This document shows, piece by piece, positions 31,782 through 41,224 of a DNA stretch of 64,000 nucleotides. Both the position numbers and the translations under genes were made by a program. The stretch is taken from contig NZ_JAAQTL010000001.1 of assembly GCF_011742875.1 (NCBI RefSeq), positions 3,230,867-3,294,866 on the forward strand, written 5' to 3'. The stretch is from Luteibacter yeojuensis. Lineage in GTDB: Bacteria; Pseudomonadota; Gammaproteobacteria; Xanthomonadales; Rhodanobacteraceae. The first letter of the stretch is position 1. Each line of letters begins with the position of its first letter. Under the pieces are notes generated by a model. The model saw nothing but the letters and a program-made list of their open reading frames with translations, ran no database searches and had not been told where the DNA came from.

Positions 31782-32237
31782 ATGTCTCTGGAGATTCGTC
31801 GCGCGGCGGAACAGGATGCCGACGCCATCGCCCGCTGGAACATCGCCATGGCCTGGGAGACGGAGCGCAAGACGCTCGATCCCGCCACGATCGGTCGCGG
31901 CGTGAAGGCTGTTTTCGAGGAGCCGCGCCGCGGCTTCTATCTGGTGGCGGAACTCGATGGAACCGCCGTGGGCTGCCTGCTGGTCACGTATGAATGGAGC
32001 GACTGGCGGTGCGGCGACTTCTGGTGGGTGCAGAGTGTCTACGTCGCGCCGGAGGCGCGGCGGGCCGGTGTGTTCCGGGGGATGTACGCGCATGTGAAGG
32101 CGATGGCGGAAGGCGCGGGCGCCGTGGGACTGCGGCTTTATGTGGAGCTGGAGAACGAGCGGGCGCAGGCGACGTACGCCGGGCTCGGGATGGAGCGGTG
32201 TCATTACTTCATGTACGAGGCGCCGCTGGAGTCGTAG
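31782..32237 (+). CDS. GNAT family N-acetyltransferase
   Basis: This 151-residue acetyl-CoA-dependent acetyltransferase shows LEIRRAAEQDADAIARW, the strand-4 region WVQSVYVAPEARRAGVFRGM (motif A, a variant of the acetyl-CoA pyrophosphate loop), and the C-terminal YVELENERAQATYAGLGM. The start chosen, ATG 31782, has GGATGA about 6 nt upstream; ATG 31770 overlaps the end of ntrC. It is probably transcribed with ntrBC. The substrate is unknown. Confidence 0.88.
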   Translation: MSLEIRRAAEQDADAIARWNIAMAWETERKTLDPATIGRGVKAVFEEPRRGFYLVAELDGTAVGCLLVTYEWSDWRCGDFWWVQSVYVAPEARRAGVFRGMYAHVKAMAEGAGAVGLRLYVELENERAQATYAGLGMERCHYFMYEAPLES

Positions 32238-32247
32238 CCGTATCCGA

Positions 32248-32325
32248 TGTAGGAGCCGCTATAGCGGCGAGGGCGAGCTTGCTGTCGTGCCGCGAGGTTT
32301 CCTCGCGGCTATAGCGGCTCCTACA
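32248..32325. repeat. Inverted-repeat element, GTAGGAGCCGCTATAGCGG type
   Basis: TGTAGGAGCCGCTATAGCGG (32248-32267) and its mirrored copy near 32306-32325 enclose a centre that, like the copy at 2642-2719, contains GAGGTTTCCTCG. It lies between the convergent GNAT and GGDEF-EAL genes. Confidence 0.9.
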
Positions 32326-32333
32326 TGATCGTG

Positions 32334-34829
32334 TCAGTCCTGGATAACGGTCGGATCGCCCATGTCCACCACCGAGATGCGCTCCTCGAAGTCGCGGGCG
32401 GTCATGGGTTTGCCGAAGAGGAAGCCTTGCATCTGCGAGCAGCCGGCCGCCCCGAGGAACGTCGCCTGCTCCATGCTCTCCACGCCCTCGGCCAGCACCT
32501 GCTTGTTCATGCCCCTGCCCATCGCGACGATGGCGCCGACGATGGCGGCGCTGTCGTTGTCCCAGGCGACGTCGCGGATGAAGGCGCGGTCGATCTTGAG
32601 GATGTCGATAGGGAAGTGCTTCAGGTACGAGAGGCTGCAATAGCCGGTACCGAAGTCGTCGAGGCTGAGCGCGACGCCCAGCGACTTGATCTTGCGCAGC
32701 AGTTCCGCGATGTGGTCGCCGCCTTCCATCACGGTGCGCTCGGTGAGTTCCAGCTCGAGCAGCGTGGGATGCAGGCCGGTTTCGACGAGCACGGTGCGCA
32801 GCGACTCGTAGAAGCGCGTGTGCTGGAACTGCAGGGCGGAGACGTTGACCGACACGGAGAGCGGCCGGTACAGGCGCGTCCACGTCTCCGCCTGCCGGCA
32901 GGCTTCGCGCAGCGCCCATTCGCCGATGGGCACGATGAGGCCGCAATCTTCCGCGACGGGGATGAACTCCTCCGGGGAGTAGACATCTTCGCCGTCCGCC
33001 TGCCAGCGCAGCAGCGCCTCTGCGCCGACGATGGTGCCCAGTTCCACGTCCACCTTCGGCTGGTAGTGCAGGCTGAGTTCGTTGCGGGCGAGCGCCTTGC
33101 GCAACGCCACCTCGATGCGCATGCGCGCGGTGTTGCGCTCGTTCATGCTCGGGTTGAAGAAGCGGTAGCCGTTGCGGCCCTGCATCTTCGCTTCGTACAT
33201 GGCGGTATCGGCGTTGCGCAGGAGCGATTCGGCATCCTCGGCGTCGTCGGGGTACACGCTGATGCCGATGCTGAAGCTGATGGTGAGCGCCGAGGCGTCG
33301 ACGCCCAGTCCCACGGCCTGGCTGCAGGCGGCCAACACCTTGTCGGCCACCGCGCTGGCATCGCCCGGGCCATCGATGTGCGGCATCAGCACCACGAATT
33401 CGTCGCCGCCGAGACGGCTCACGGTATCGTCGGGACGCACGGCGCCGCGAATGCGCCGCGCCACTTCCTGCAACAAGGTATCGCCGGCGGCGTGGCCCAG
33501 CGAATCGTTGATCTGCTTGAAGTGGTCCACGTCGACGAAGAGCAGCGCGGCGCGCTGGTTGCGCCGTGCGGCCACGGTCACCGCGAATTCCATGCGCGAG
33601 GTGAGCAGCGCGCGGTTCGGCAGCCCGGTGAGCGTGTCGTGGTGCGCGAGGTGGGCCATCTTCAGCGCCAGGGCCCGCGTTTCGCTCACGTCGTGGAACA
33701 CCACCACGCCGCCGACGACGTTGCCGGCGTGGTCGTGGATGGGGGCGGCGGAATCCTCGATGGGGCTGTCGAAACCGTTGCGGTGCACGAGGATGGCGTC
33801 GGTGGTGAGGCCCACGATGCTGTTCTTGTTCACCGCCATGATCAACGGGTTCGGGATCGGGCGGCGGGTGAGCGGATCGCGCAACTGGAAGATGTCGTCC
33901 ATGGGCCGGCCCACGGCTTCGTGCTGCGACCAGCCGGTCATGGCCTCGGCGATGGGATTGATCGAGGTGACGACGAGCTGGGTATCGGTGGTGATGACCG
34001 CGTCGCCGATGGACTTCAGCGTGACTTCCGCCAGTTCGCGCTCACGGAACAGGGCGTCTTCGAACGCCTTGCGCTCGCTGATGTCCTGGATCTGCGAGAT
34101 GAAATACAACGGCTCGCCATGCTCGTCGCGTACCAGCGACACGCTGAGCTGCACGTGCACGACATGGCCGTCGCGATGCATGTAGCGCTTTTCCATCTGG
34201 TAGGACAGATGCTCGCCCGACAAGAGGTTCGTGACGAAGCCGAGGTCCGCCGCCAGGTCGTCGGGATGGGTGATGTCCTGGAAGGTGGTGGCCATCAAGG
34301 CGTCTTCGTCGTACCCGAGCATGGCGCAGAGTGCCTTGTTCACCTGCAGCCAGCGGCCGTCGGGCAATACCAGCGCCATGCCGATGGCGGCATAGCGGAA
34401 GGCCTGCGAGAAGCGCCGTTCGCTTTCCTTCAGCCGGGCTTCGAGCACGCGCCGTCCGGAGATGTCGGCCAGCAGGATGACGAGGCCGAGCACGTTGCCG
34501 TCGTCGTCGAGGTCGGGCGAGAACGTGGCCTGCGCGTAGTGGTCGCCCACGCTGTTGCGGAGGCTGCGCTCGACCACCATGACGGTGCCGGCGAGCGCCG
34601 CGCGCAGGTCCGGCTCGATGCGCGCATACAGGGCCGGATCGATGACATCCGCCATGCGCCTGCCGACCACGTCGGCATCGTGGATGTTCATCCAGGCGAG
34701 ATAGGCGGGGCTCGCGTAACGGTAGCGCGTCGTCGTGTCGACGTACGCGATCATCGCCGGTGCGCGCTCGAGCAGATAAGCGGACCAGTCGGAGGATGAG
34801 CCGTTCGCGGGGGGAGTGGAGTAGCGCAT
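32334..34829 (-). CDS. PAS-PAS-PAS-GGDEF-EAL cyclic-di-GMP signalling protein
   Basis: This 831-residue soluble protein has three PAS modules in the first 395 residues or so; PAS/PAC markers include SDWSAYLLERAPAMIAYVD, FRYAAIGMALVLPDG and VTLKSIGDAVITTDT. A GGDEF domain follows with intact SRLGGDEFVVLMP, and then an EAL domain with intact GAEALLRW, SVNVSALQFQHTRFYESL, LELTERTVM, DDFGTGYCSLSYLKHF, KIDRAFI and LAEGVES. Both cyclase and phosphodiesterase sites therefore look competent. It starts at ATG 34829; an upstream alternative at 34856 is possible. It has no membrane segment, so the signal is probably intracellular (redox, oxygen or small ligand). Confidence 0.93.
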   Translation of the reverse strand: MRYSTPPANGSSSDWSAYLLERAPAMIAYVDTTTRYRYASPAYLAWMNIHDADVVGRRMADVIDPALYARIEPDLRAALAGTVMVVERSLRNSVGDHYAQATFSPDLDDDGNVLGLVILLADISGRRVLEARLKESERRFSQAFRYAAIGMALVLPDGRWLQVNKALCAMLGYDEDALMATTFQDITHPDDLAADLGFVTNLLSGEHLSYQMEKRYMHRDGHVVHVQLSVSLVRDEHGEPLYFISQIQDISERKAFEDALFRERELAEVTLKSIGDAVITTDTQLVVTSINPIAEAMTGWSQHEAVGRPMDDIFQLRDPLTRRPIPNPLIMAVNKNSIVGLTTDAILVHRNGFDSPIEDSAAPIHDHAGNVVGGVVVFHDVSETRALALKMAHLAHHDTLTGLPNRALLTSRMEFAVTVAARRNQRAALLFVDVDHFKQINDSLGHAAGDTLLQEVARRIRGAVRPDDTVSRLGGDEFVVLMPHIDGPGDASAVADKVLAACSQAVGLGVDASALTISFSIGISVYPDDAEDAESLLRNADTAMYEAKMQGRNGYRFFNPSMNERNTARMRIEVALRKALARNELSLHYQPKVDVELGTIVGAEALLRWQADGEDVYSPEEFIPVAEDCGLIVPIGEWALREACRQAETWTRLYRPLSVSVNVSALQFQHTRFYESLRTVLVETGLHPTLLELELTERTVMEGGDHIAELLRKIKSLGVALSLDDFGTGYCSLSYLKHFPIDILKIDRAFIRDVAWDNDSAAIVGAIVAMGRGMNKQVLAEGVESMEQATFLGAAGCSQMQGFLFGKPMTARDFEERISVVDMGDPTVIQD

Positions 34830-34906
34830 GGAGCCGCCGGGGTGACGTCGGCCCACTCTAATTCGTCAATCCCGCCGCGTACATCGAACGATTCGTGAAA
34901 AGCGTC

Positions 34907-36034
34907 TCAATGTACGACGGGCGCGGGAGCGGACAACGCGCCCTCGGCGTCGAGGAGCATGCGGCCCAGGGCATGGATTTCCGGAGTGGCGCCATAGCGC
35001 TCCACCATCGCGTCGAGCAGCGGCGCCAGGGCATCGGGTGCCAGCGGATAACCGTGGGCGAGGACGCGGGCCTTGCCCGGCGCGGGCTGGGCCACCGTGA
35101 TCGCCGCCATGCCGAGTCCGGCGGCCTCGTGGGCGTACAGGGCGGGCGGCGGCAGGGCCGGGTCCGCCTCCGCCATCGGCTCCAGCAAGTAACCGGCCGT
35201 CCGGGCGGATTCGCCTTCGAGGTGCAGGGGCACGTGGTGAGCGGCCAGCAGGGCGGCGTACTGGCGGAGCTCGAAGAGCGTGCCGGCGAATTCGTGGGCG
35301 GCATCGCTACCCTTGCCGCCCGCGCGGGCGAACCAGGCGGCCGGGCCGGGAATGCCGACGCGGCCTTCGGCGTAATGCAGGGGCAGGCCGCGCGAACCGA
35401 GCGCGGTCTCGTCCTTGTACGGGGTGAGCAGGGCCGACTCGAGCACGGTCCACAACGGCGCCAGGTTCACGTGCTCGTACTGCACGCAGGTGAGGGCGAT
35501 GAGGTCGTTACGGCTGAGATATCTCGCATGTTCCAGCCGCATGCCGAGGGTCCGCATGAGGAAATCCGCAGTGGCCGTGCCGGCTTCGCCGCGTCCTACC
35601 AGCTCCGTTTCCATGCGGCTGCCCATGTCCTCGGCCTGATCGGGCGGGACCAGCAGCATCCAGGGCAACAGCCGCATGGGGCCGCCCACGTAGGCGGGGT
35701 CGGGCACCAGCGGCTGGGCGGGCATGTGGCCCTCGTGGGTGCCGAAGGCCACCACGCCGCTTGCGTCGGTCACGCGGGGGATGCGCCGGGCCAGTTCCTC
35801 GAGTGTGGCGAATACGGGAAATCCGGGGCGCAGGAGCTCCACACCGTCGAACAGGGCGCCGGCCACGGCCAACCTGGCGGTCTCGATGCCCGGCAGGAGG
35901 GTGCGCAGGTCGTCGGCCATGAGGGCGGCGAGCGTCCGGGCTTCGTCCCGCGTGAGTTCCAGCCGGTCGGGCGATCCGCCCCCGGCCAGTTCCAGCGCCA
36001 GGACGGCGGGGCAGGCGATCAGCGACTCGTTCAC
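34907..36034 (-). CDS. Hypothetical protein, conserved-looking, function unknown
   Basis: This 375-residue cytosolic protein has no signal peptide or membrane segment and is rich in Ala, Leu and Glu. Distinct blocks are PGFPVFATLEELARRIPR, VVAFGTHEGHMPAQPLVPD, GPMRLLPWMLLVP, CVQYEHVNLAPLWTVLE and HVPLHLEGESARTAGYLLEP. I do not recognise a family with a known activity. It stands alone between the GGDEF-EAL gene and the thiolase gene, the latter being divergent from it. The good codon structure and absence of a better alternative frame support it as real. Confidence 0.75.
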   Translation of the reverse strand: MNESLIACPAVLALELAGGGSPDRLELTRDEARTLAALMADDLRTLLPGIETARLAVAGALFDGVELLRPGFPVFATLEELARRIPRVTDASGVVAFGTHEGHMPAQPLVPDPAYVGGPMRLLPWMLLVPPDQAEDMGSRMETELVGRGEAGTATADFLMRTLGMRLEHARYLSRNDLIALTCVQYEHVNLAPLWTVLESALLTPYKDETALGSRGLPLHYAEGRVGIPGPAAWFARAGGKGSDAAHEFAGTLFELRQYAALLAAHHVPLHLEGESARTAGYLLEPMAEADPALPPPALYAHEAAGLGMAAITVAQPAPGKARVLAHGYPLAPDALAPLLDAMVERYGATPEIHALGRMLLDAEGALSAPAPVVH

Positions 36035-36217
36035 GGCAGGTTTTTCCGAACGGCAAAGGAACGCGATTCTACCATCCGGCCAGGGCGGGCTTTCGCCGGG
36101 CGGGGATGCGGGTTAGCCTTGCCGATACGCGTACGTCGGCGATCGTCGGCGTCCGCGATCCCTTCTTCGCCTTGGCTGCCTGCGGGCATCCCCTCGTTCT
36201 GGACAGTTTTCTCAAGC

Positions 36218-37504
36218 ATGGAAAAGTCGCAAAAGCGTGTGGGTGTGGTCGGCGGCGTCCGCATTCCCTTCTGCCGCAACAACACCGCCTATGCCGACGT
36301 CGGCAATTTCGGGATGTCGGTCAAGGTCCTCGGGGCATTGGTCGAGAAATTCGGATTGCATGGCGCCGAGCTGGGCGAAGTCGCCATGGGCGCCGTCATC
36401 AAGCATTCCTCGGACTGGAACCTCGCCCGCGAGGCGGTGCTGTCGTCGGGCCTGGCCCCGACCACGCCCGGCATCACCACGGCGCGGGCCTGCGGTACGT
36501 CGCTCGATAACGCCATCGTCATCGCGAACAAGATCGCCACCGGCCAGATCGACGCCGGTATCGCGGGCGGTTCGGACACCACCAGCGACGTACCCATCGT
36601 CTATGGCCTGAAGCTGCGCAAGCGCCTGCTCGCCATGAATCGCGCGAAGACGGTGAAGGAAAAGCTCCAGGTCGCCACGCGCGGTTTCTCGCTCAAGGAA
36701 CTGAAGCCGTCGTTCCCGGGCGTGGCCGAGCCGCGTACCGGCAAGTCCATGGGCGATCACTGCGAGCTGATGGCGAAGGAATGGAAGATCGACCGGCTGG
36801 CGCAGGACGAACTGGCCCTCGCCAGCCACCGGAAGCTGGCAGCGGCTTATGAAGCCGGGTTCTTCGACGACCTCGTGGTGCCGTTCCGCGGCCTGAAGCG
36901 CGACGGCTTCCTGCGCCCGGACTCCACGCTGGAAAAACTGGGCACGCTGAAGCCGGCGTTCGACAAGACCTCCGGCCAGGGCACGCTCACGGCCGGCAAT
37001 TCCACGGGCCTCTCCGACGGCGCCGCCGCGGTGCTCCTGGGCAGCGAGGAGTGGGCGGCCGCGCGCGGCCTTTCCATCCAGGCGTACATCACGCACGCGC
37101 AGGTCGCGGCGGTGGACTTCGTCCATGGCGAAGGCCTGCTCATGGCCCCGACCATCGCCGTGCCACGCATGCTGAAGCAGGCGGGGCTCACCTTGCAGGA
37201 CTTCGATTACTACGAGATCCACGAGGCCTTCGCCGCGCAGGTGCTCTGCACGCTGCGCGCGTGGGAAAGCGAGGATTACTGCCGCAACCGCCTCGGCCTC
37301 GACGCGCCGTTGGGCGCGATCGATCCGGCCAAGCTCAACGTCAACGGCTCCAGCCTCGCGGCGGGCCATCCGTTCGCGGCCACCGGCGCGCGCATCGTCG
37401 CCACGCTGGCGAAGATGCTGGAACAGAAGGGGTCGGGCCGCGGCCTGATTTCCATCTGCACGGCGGGCGGCATGGGCGTGACGGCGATCCTCGAACGTCC
37501 CTGA
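36218..37504 (+). CDS. Acetyl-CoA C-acetyltransferase (thiolase, FadI-like)
   Basis: This 428-residue thiolase catalyses the reversible thiolytic cleavage or condensation of acyl-CoA with acetyl-CoA. The nucleophile is Cys92 in TTARACGTSLDNAI. The catalytic histidines are in YYEIHEAFAAQ and SSLAAGHPFAATGAR, and the second cysteine is in LISICTAGGMGVTAIL. The arrangement and length resemble FadI-type 3-ketoacyl-CoA thiolases of anaerobic beta-oxidation, though no fadJ partner is adjacent. ATG 36218 begins the conserved EKSQKRVGVVGGVRIPF. Two bp after its stop a TonB-like gene begins. Confidence 0.92.
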   Translation: MEKSQKRVGVVGGVRIPFCRNNTAYADVGNFGMSVKVLGALVEKFGLHGAELGEVAMGAVIKHSSDWNLAREAVLSSGLAPTTPGITTARACGTSLDNAIVIANKIATGQIDAGIAGGSDTTSDVPIVYGLKLRKRLLAMNRAKTVKEKLQVATRGFSLKELKPSFPGVAEPRTGKSMGDHCELMAKEWKIDRLAQDELALASHRKLAAAYEAGFFDDLVVPFRGLKRDGFLRPDSTLEKLGTLKPAFDKTSGQGTLTAGNSTGLSDGAAAVLLGSEEWAAARGLSIQAYITHAQVAAVDFVHGEGLLMAPTIAVPRMLKQAGLTLQDFDYYEIHEAFAAQVLCTLRAWESEDYCRNRLGLDAPLGAIDPAKLNVNGSSLAAGHPFAATGARIVATLAKMLEQKGSGRGLISICTAGGMGVTAILERP

Positions 37505-37506
37505 CC

Positions 37507-38079
37507 ATGCTTGCCTTACGCACCAGTACCTCGCTCAGCGCCCTGGCACTCCTGATCGGCGTCGCCGGCACGAGCTGGCTGACCGCGCTGACCTATGAGC
37601 GCGCACCGAAGACGCGGGGCCTGGCCGAGGTGACGATGCCGACGGCCGCGCCGGCACGGGTGTCGAAGACAGTGTCCAGCGTGGCGCCGGCGCCGGTGGC
37701 CTCGCATGCCGACGGCGGCACCCGCCGTCATCGTGGCTCCGGCGAGGGGATGCCGGCGCGTACGGTATGGCGGACGCCGGTCGTCTCGGCGCCCCCCTCC
37801 CGGGCGCCCGCGGAACTGGTTCCCGTCTACATGCCCTCGCCGCGATACCCGATGTCGGCGCTGCGCGCGCGGCGCGAGGGCCGGGTGGTGCTGAGTGTGA
37901 CGGTGACGCCGGAAGGCGATGTCGCGCAGGTCGCGGTGGGGCGTTCGAGCGGCGACGAGGCCCTGGACCGGGCGGCGGAAGAAGCCGTGCGCGGCTGGCG
38001 CTTCGCGACGGCCGACGACCGGACGGAGCGCTACACGGCCGACCTCCCGGTGAATTTCCAGCTGACCCGCACGAACTGA
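37507..38079 (+). CDS. Energy transducer TonB family protein
   Basis: This 190-residue envelope protein has an N-terminal membrane anchor (SLSALALLIGVAGTSWLTAL), a proline/alanine-rich linker (about 40-105) and a C-terminal TonB domain (SPRYPMSALRARREGRVVL, SVTVTPEGDVAQVAV and EAVRGWRF). It would transmit proton-motive force to outer-membrane receptors, but no exbB/exbD lies nearby. It starts 2 bp after the thiolase gene, probably in the same transcript though the functions appear unrelated. Confidence 0.88.
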   Translation: MLALRTSTSLSALALLIGVAGTSWLTALTYERAPKTRGLAEVTMPTAAPARVSKTVSSVAPAPVASHADGGTRRHRGSGEGMPARTVWRTPVVSAPPSRAPAELVPVYMPSPRYPMSALRARREGRVVLSVTVTPEGDVAQVAVGRSSGDEALDRAAEEAVRGWRFATADDRTERYTADLPVNFQLTRTN

Positions 38080-38100
38080 TCCGCGGCTCCGACAGTTCGG

Positions 38101-40065
38101 TCAGAGAATGCCCGCGGCCGAGCTGCCGAAGGCCGTGATCATCCGGGTGTAGATGAGCTTCAGCGACACGTCGACTTCCGGGAAGTCGCCCACCGGTTCG
38201 TAGCACTCGAAGAAGCGCGGGTCGGACCAGCGCATGGGGATGCAGCCGGGCTTGAGGTCGTAGCTGGTGGCGTAGCGGAACGGCCACAGGTCGAAGAACG
38301 GCAGGCGTTCCGACACGTCGCCGATGAACTCGTTGATCGACGACAGCACCGGAATCGTCTTCCGGCGTGGCGCGATCACCCATGCGTTGCCGGGTGCGGT
38401 GTCCTGCATGATCGAATCGCGCAGGCGGTCGGCGAAGCGCTTGTCGTAGACGATCACGCCGGACTCGGTGTTGTAGTGGTCCGAGCGCGGATCGAAATTG
38501 TGCGTGCCGACCATCGCGAAGGTGTCGTCCACCACGATGGACTTCGCATGCAGGCCGAAACGGACGCCTGCTGTCAGAAGCGGCGCCGGGCGGTTGCGGG
38601 CACCGCGGCCGCCGCGGCTGCCGATGCCGAGCAAGCCGGAGTCTTCGGAAGGCGCCCCTATGTTCGCCGAACCGGCGTGCCGCCCGGCGCGACGTGCGTG
38701 CGCGCCGCTGCCGCGCGCGCCGTCCACCGGCGAACCCGCGATCGAGCCTTCCAGGGGCGGCGTGGCGACCCCTGTCGCCTGGCCCTCCAGGGCGTCCTCG
38801 TCGGCGTTGAAGGGATGCGGCTTCAGTTCGTAGATTTCGAAGCCGTAGTCGGTGAGGTAGCGCTTGCGATGCTTGTACGAAAGCGCATACACCGCGAAGG
38901 CGTCGGTGGAGGCCAGCGAATTGGTGGATACCACCACCCGGGGCGGGTCCGGCTGCCGGCCCAGCGCGCTGAAGATCTTCTGCGCCGGCTTGCTCATGAC
39001 GAGATAAGGCGTCTGCAGCACGATCTCGCTCTTCGCGTTGCGCACCAGCCCCATGATGTGGCGCGTCAGGGCGCGCACCTCGCGGCGCTTCGGTTCGTCC
39101 GTCTTGCCCGGCAGGTCCGACAGGTATTCCACGCGGTTCATGCGCAAGGTGTTGCGGACGAGGTGCTCGTCGATCCAGGCGGGATCGGTGGCGTCCGCCA
39201 CCATCCGCGCGACACGGTCCGGATGGTCGTACCGCGGCGGGTCCCAGTGGCGCGGATCGTCGGTGTCCGCCAGCAGCTCCCGGTTCACGTCGCGCAGGTG
39301 GGTGAGCGGCGCGGACCGCTTGTGCGTCCAGAACTGGTCGAAACTGGCACCCATCTCGCGTGCCGCGGGGCCGCCGACCATCACGTCGCGGTCGATGTAG
39401 TCGAAGGTGTCGTCCCAGTCGAAGTAGCGGTCTTCGTAATTGCGTCCGCCGGTGATGCCGATGAGGTCGTCCACCACCAGCAGCTTGTTGTGCATGCGCT
39501 GGTTGAATTTGTAGAAGCAGCAGAGGATGCCCGCCGCGAATTCCAGCGGTGGCGTGCGCGCACTGTGGAAGGTCGGGTTGTAGAGGCGGATCTCCATGCG
39601 GTCGCTGGCTCGGGCCAGCGCCGCCAGCAGGCCGGGGTCGCGGAAGGAGAACAGCTGGTCGGCCAGGATCCGCACGTGGACACCGCGTCTCGCGGCCTGC
39701 ACCAGCTCGTCGAGCACGAGCTTGCCGGCATCGTCCTGTTCCCAGATGTAGGTCTGGACGTCGATGCTCTTCCTGGCCGCCCGGATGAGGTTGATGCGCG
39801 CCGCCATGGCGCTCTCGCCATCTTCGAGCAGCGTGGCCACGTGCACGGGCTTCGCCTCGGTGGAGGCCGCATTCGCCTCGAGGGCGGCGTCGATGAGTGG
39901 CGAAGGGGTGGCGCAGTGGCTGGCGTCGGCAGGATCGCAGGTGTCTTGCCGGTCCACGGTGAGGGTGACCACCGCGTCGGCCTTCTGGATGCGCGCCGGG
40001 GAAAGCGAGCAGCCGCCCGTGGCAAGCGTGGCGGCGAGGAGCAGGAGCGTAAGGAAGCGGCGCAT
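38101..40065 (-). CDS. Phospholipase D family lipoprotein (cardiolipin synthase C-like)
   Basis: This 654-residue protein has two HKD active sites: MHNKLLVVDD in the first half and LHAKSIVVDD in the second. This is the arrangement of ClsC-type cardiolipin synthases. The N-terminal lipobox LATGGCSLS predicts membrane anchoring through a lipidated cysteine. A Gly/Ala/Arg-rich insert of about 70 residues lies just before the second HKD motif (around 38550-38770) and is not typical of the family. The start chosen is ATG 40065; ATG 40077 adds four residues. The gene is convergent with the tonB gene. Confidence 0.88.
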   Translation of the reverse strand: MRRFLTLLLLAATLATGGCSLSPARIQKADAVVTLTVDRQDTCDPADASHCATPSPLIDAALEANAASTEAKPVHVATLLEDGESAMAARINLIRAARKSIDVQTYIWEQDDAGKLVLDELVQAARRGVHVRILADQLFSFRDPGLLAALARASDRMEIRLYNPTFHSARTPPLEFAAGILCCFYKFNQRMHNKLLVVDDLIGITGGRNYEDRYFDWDDTFDYIDRDVMVGGPAAREMGASFDQFWTHKRSAPLTHLRDVNRELLADTDDPRHWDPPRYDHPDRVARMVADATDPAWIDEHLVRNTLRMNRVEYLSDLPGKTDEPKRREVRALTRHIMGLVRNAKSEIVLQTPYLVMSKPAQKIFSALGRQPDPPRVVVSTNSLASTDAFAVYALSYKHRKRYLTDYGFEIYELKPHPFNADEDALEGQATGVATPPLEGSIAGSPVDGARGSGAHARRAGRHAGSANIGAPSEDSGLLGIGSRGGRGARNRPAPLLTAGVRFGLHAKSIVVDDTFAMVGTHNFDPRSDHYNTESGVIVYDKRFADRLRDSIMQDTAPGNAWVIAPRRKTIPVLSSINEFIGDVSERLPFFDLWPFRYATSYDLKPGCIPMRWSDPRFFECYEPVGDFPEVDVSLKLIYTRMITAFGSSAAGIL

Positions 40066-40126
40066 GCCGCCGATCATAGGGGACGAGTCGCAACGCCACG
40101 TGAGTCCCTGGGCTTGCGCATCCCCC

Positions 40127-40681
40127 TCAGGGGGTTGTCAGGACGATCGCCATGCCCAGGTTCACCCGGTCCGACAGGGCGCCGCGGCGGCCGCGCATGT
40201 CGAAGTCGGTACGGTCGATGGTGCCCTTCAGCTGCAGGAGGCAGCCTTGGAGGGCCTGGGTGGGGCAGTGGTTCGGCAGCAGGTGGAGGGTGACCGGCTG
40301 GGTCACGCCGCGCATGGTGAGCTGGCCCTGCACGTCGCCACCCTCGCTCAGGAGGTGCAGGGAGACGGGCGCCGACTCGAAGTGGATCTGCGGATGGCGG
40401 CTGGCGTCGAAGAACTCGGGGGCGAGCACCCAGCGCCGCAGCCGGGCGGATTCCATGCGCACGCTTGCCGTATCGATGTCGGCGCTCACCACCGCGGTAT
40501 GCCGCGCCGGGTCGATCGCCAGCTGGCCGCGGATACCGTCGAAGCTGCCGGTGACCGTGCTGACCCAGAGCAGGCGCACGCTGAATTCGGCGTGCGAGCG
40601 CACTGGGTCGATGCTCAGGTCGGCGGCGGACAAGGGCGTCGTCGCGAGGAGCGCGACGATCGCCGACAGCAGGTGGCGCAT
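40127..40681 (-). CDS. YceI family periplasmic lipid-binding protein
   Basis: This 184-residue exported protein has a signal peptide (LLSAIVALLATTPLSA). The YceI lipocalin-like fold is shown by DPVRSHAEFSVRLLWVSTVT, SADIDTASVRMESARL, EFFDASRHPQIHFES and GQLTMRGVTQPVTLHLL. YceI proteins bind polyisoprenoids or other lipids. Two cysteines near NHCPTQALQGCLLQ may form a disulfide. It lies 10 bp downstream of the SixA-like gene, so the two are probably in one operon. Confidence 0.92.
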   Translation of the reverse strand: MRHLLSAIVALLATTPLSAADLSIDPVRSHAEFSVRLLWVSTVTGSFDGIRGQLAIDPARHTAVVSADIDTASVRMESARLRRWVLAPEFFDASRHPQIHFESAPVSLHLLSEGGDVQGQLTMRGVTQPVTLHLLPNHCPTQALQGCLLQLKGTIDRTDFDMRGRRGALSDRVNLGMAIVLTTP

Positions 40682-40691
40682 TCGAGCAGGC

Positions 40692-41162
40692 TCAGTTCGG
40701 GGGAGACCAGAATTCCAGGAGTTCGCCTGTGCCGGGGTTCAGTGGCCCCTCGAAGCGGATGCGCGCGATGCCGGCCGGCGGCATGCCCCGGTAGTCTTCG
40801 GAGCGGCCGTCGACGAGGAAGGCGACCAACTGTTCGATGCCGGGATTGTGACCGACGAGGACGACGCAGTCCGCGTCCGAATTCTTGTCGAGCACGTCGT
40901 AGAGGGTGCCCACGGTCGCGTCGTAGATGGCGTCGTCGTAGATGGGCTCGATCTTGCCCAGGGCGAGGGCGGCGGTTTCTTTCGTGCGGAAGGACGGCGA
41001 GCAGAGGATGCGGTCGTAGGCGACGCCCTCGATCTCGAGCCATTGGCCGGCGGCCTGGGCCTCGGCGCGGCCGTGGGGAGTCAGGGTTCGCTCGCGGTCG
41101 TCCTTGCCGTCCTTGCCGTGCGGCGTCGCCTCGGCGTGGCGTAACAGGATGAGTTCGTGCAT
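40692..41162 (-). CDS. sixA: Histidine phosphatase SixA
   Basis: This 156-residue histidine phosphatase has His9 in LILLRHAEA as the phospho-acceptor and VVLVGHNPGIEQLV with the second catalytic histidine. The short length and SPSFRTKETAALAL match SixA, which removes phosphate from HPt domains and from the nitrogen PTS phosphocarrier NPr in E. coli. The target here is unknown. It is grouped with yceI downstream and a ParA-like gene upstream. Confidence 0.88.
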   Translation of the reverse strand: MHELILLRHAEATPHGKDGKDDRERTLTPHGRAEAQAAGQWLEIEGVAYDRILCSPSFRTKETAALALGKIEPIYDDAIYDATVGTLYDVLDKNSDADCVVLVGHNPGIEQLVAFLVDGRSEDYRGMPPAGIARIRFEGPLNPGTGELLEFWSPPN

Positions 41163-41224
41163 GGGTACCGTCTCTCCGCAAGGCCACCTTCGGTGGCGTG
41201 ATCGATGACGCGTCCCATGAAGTG

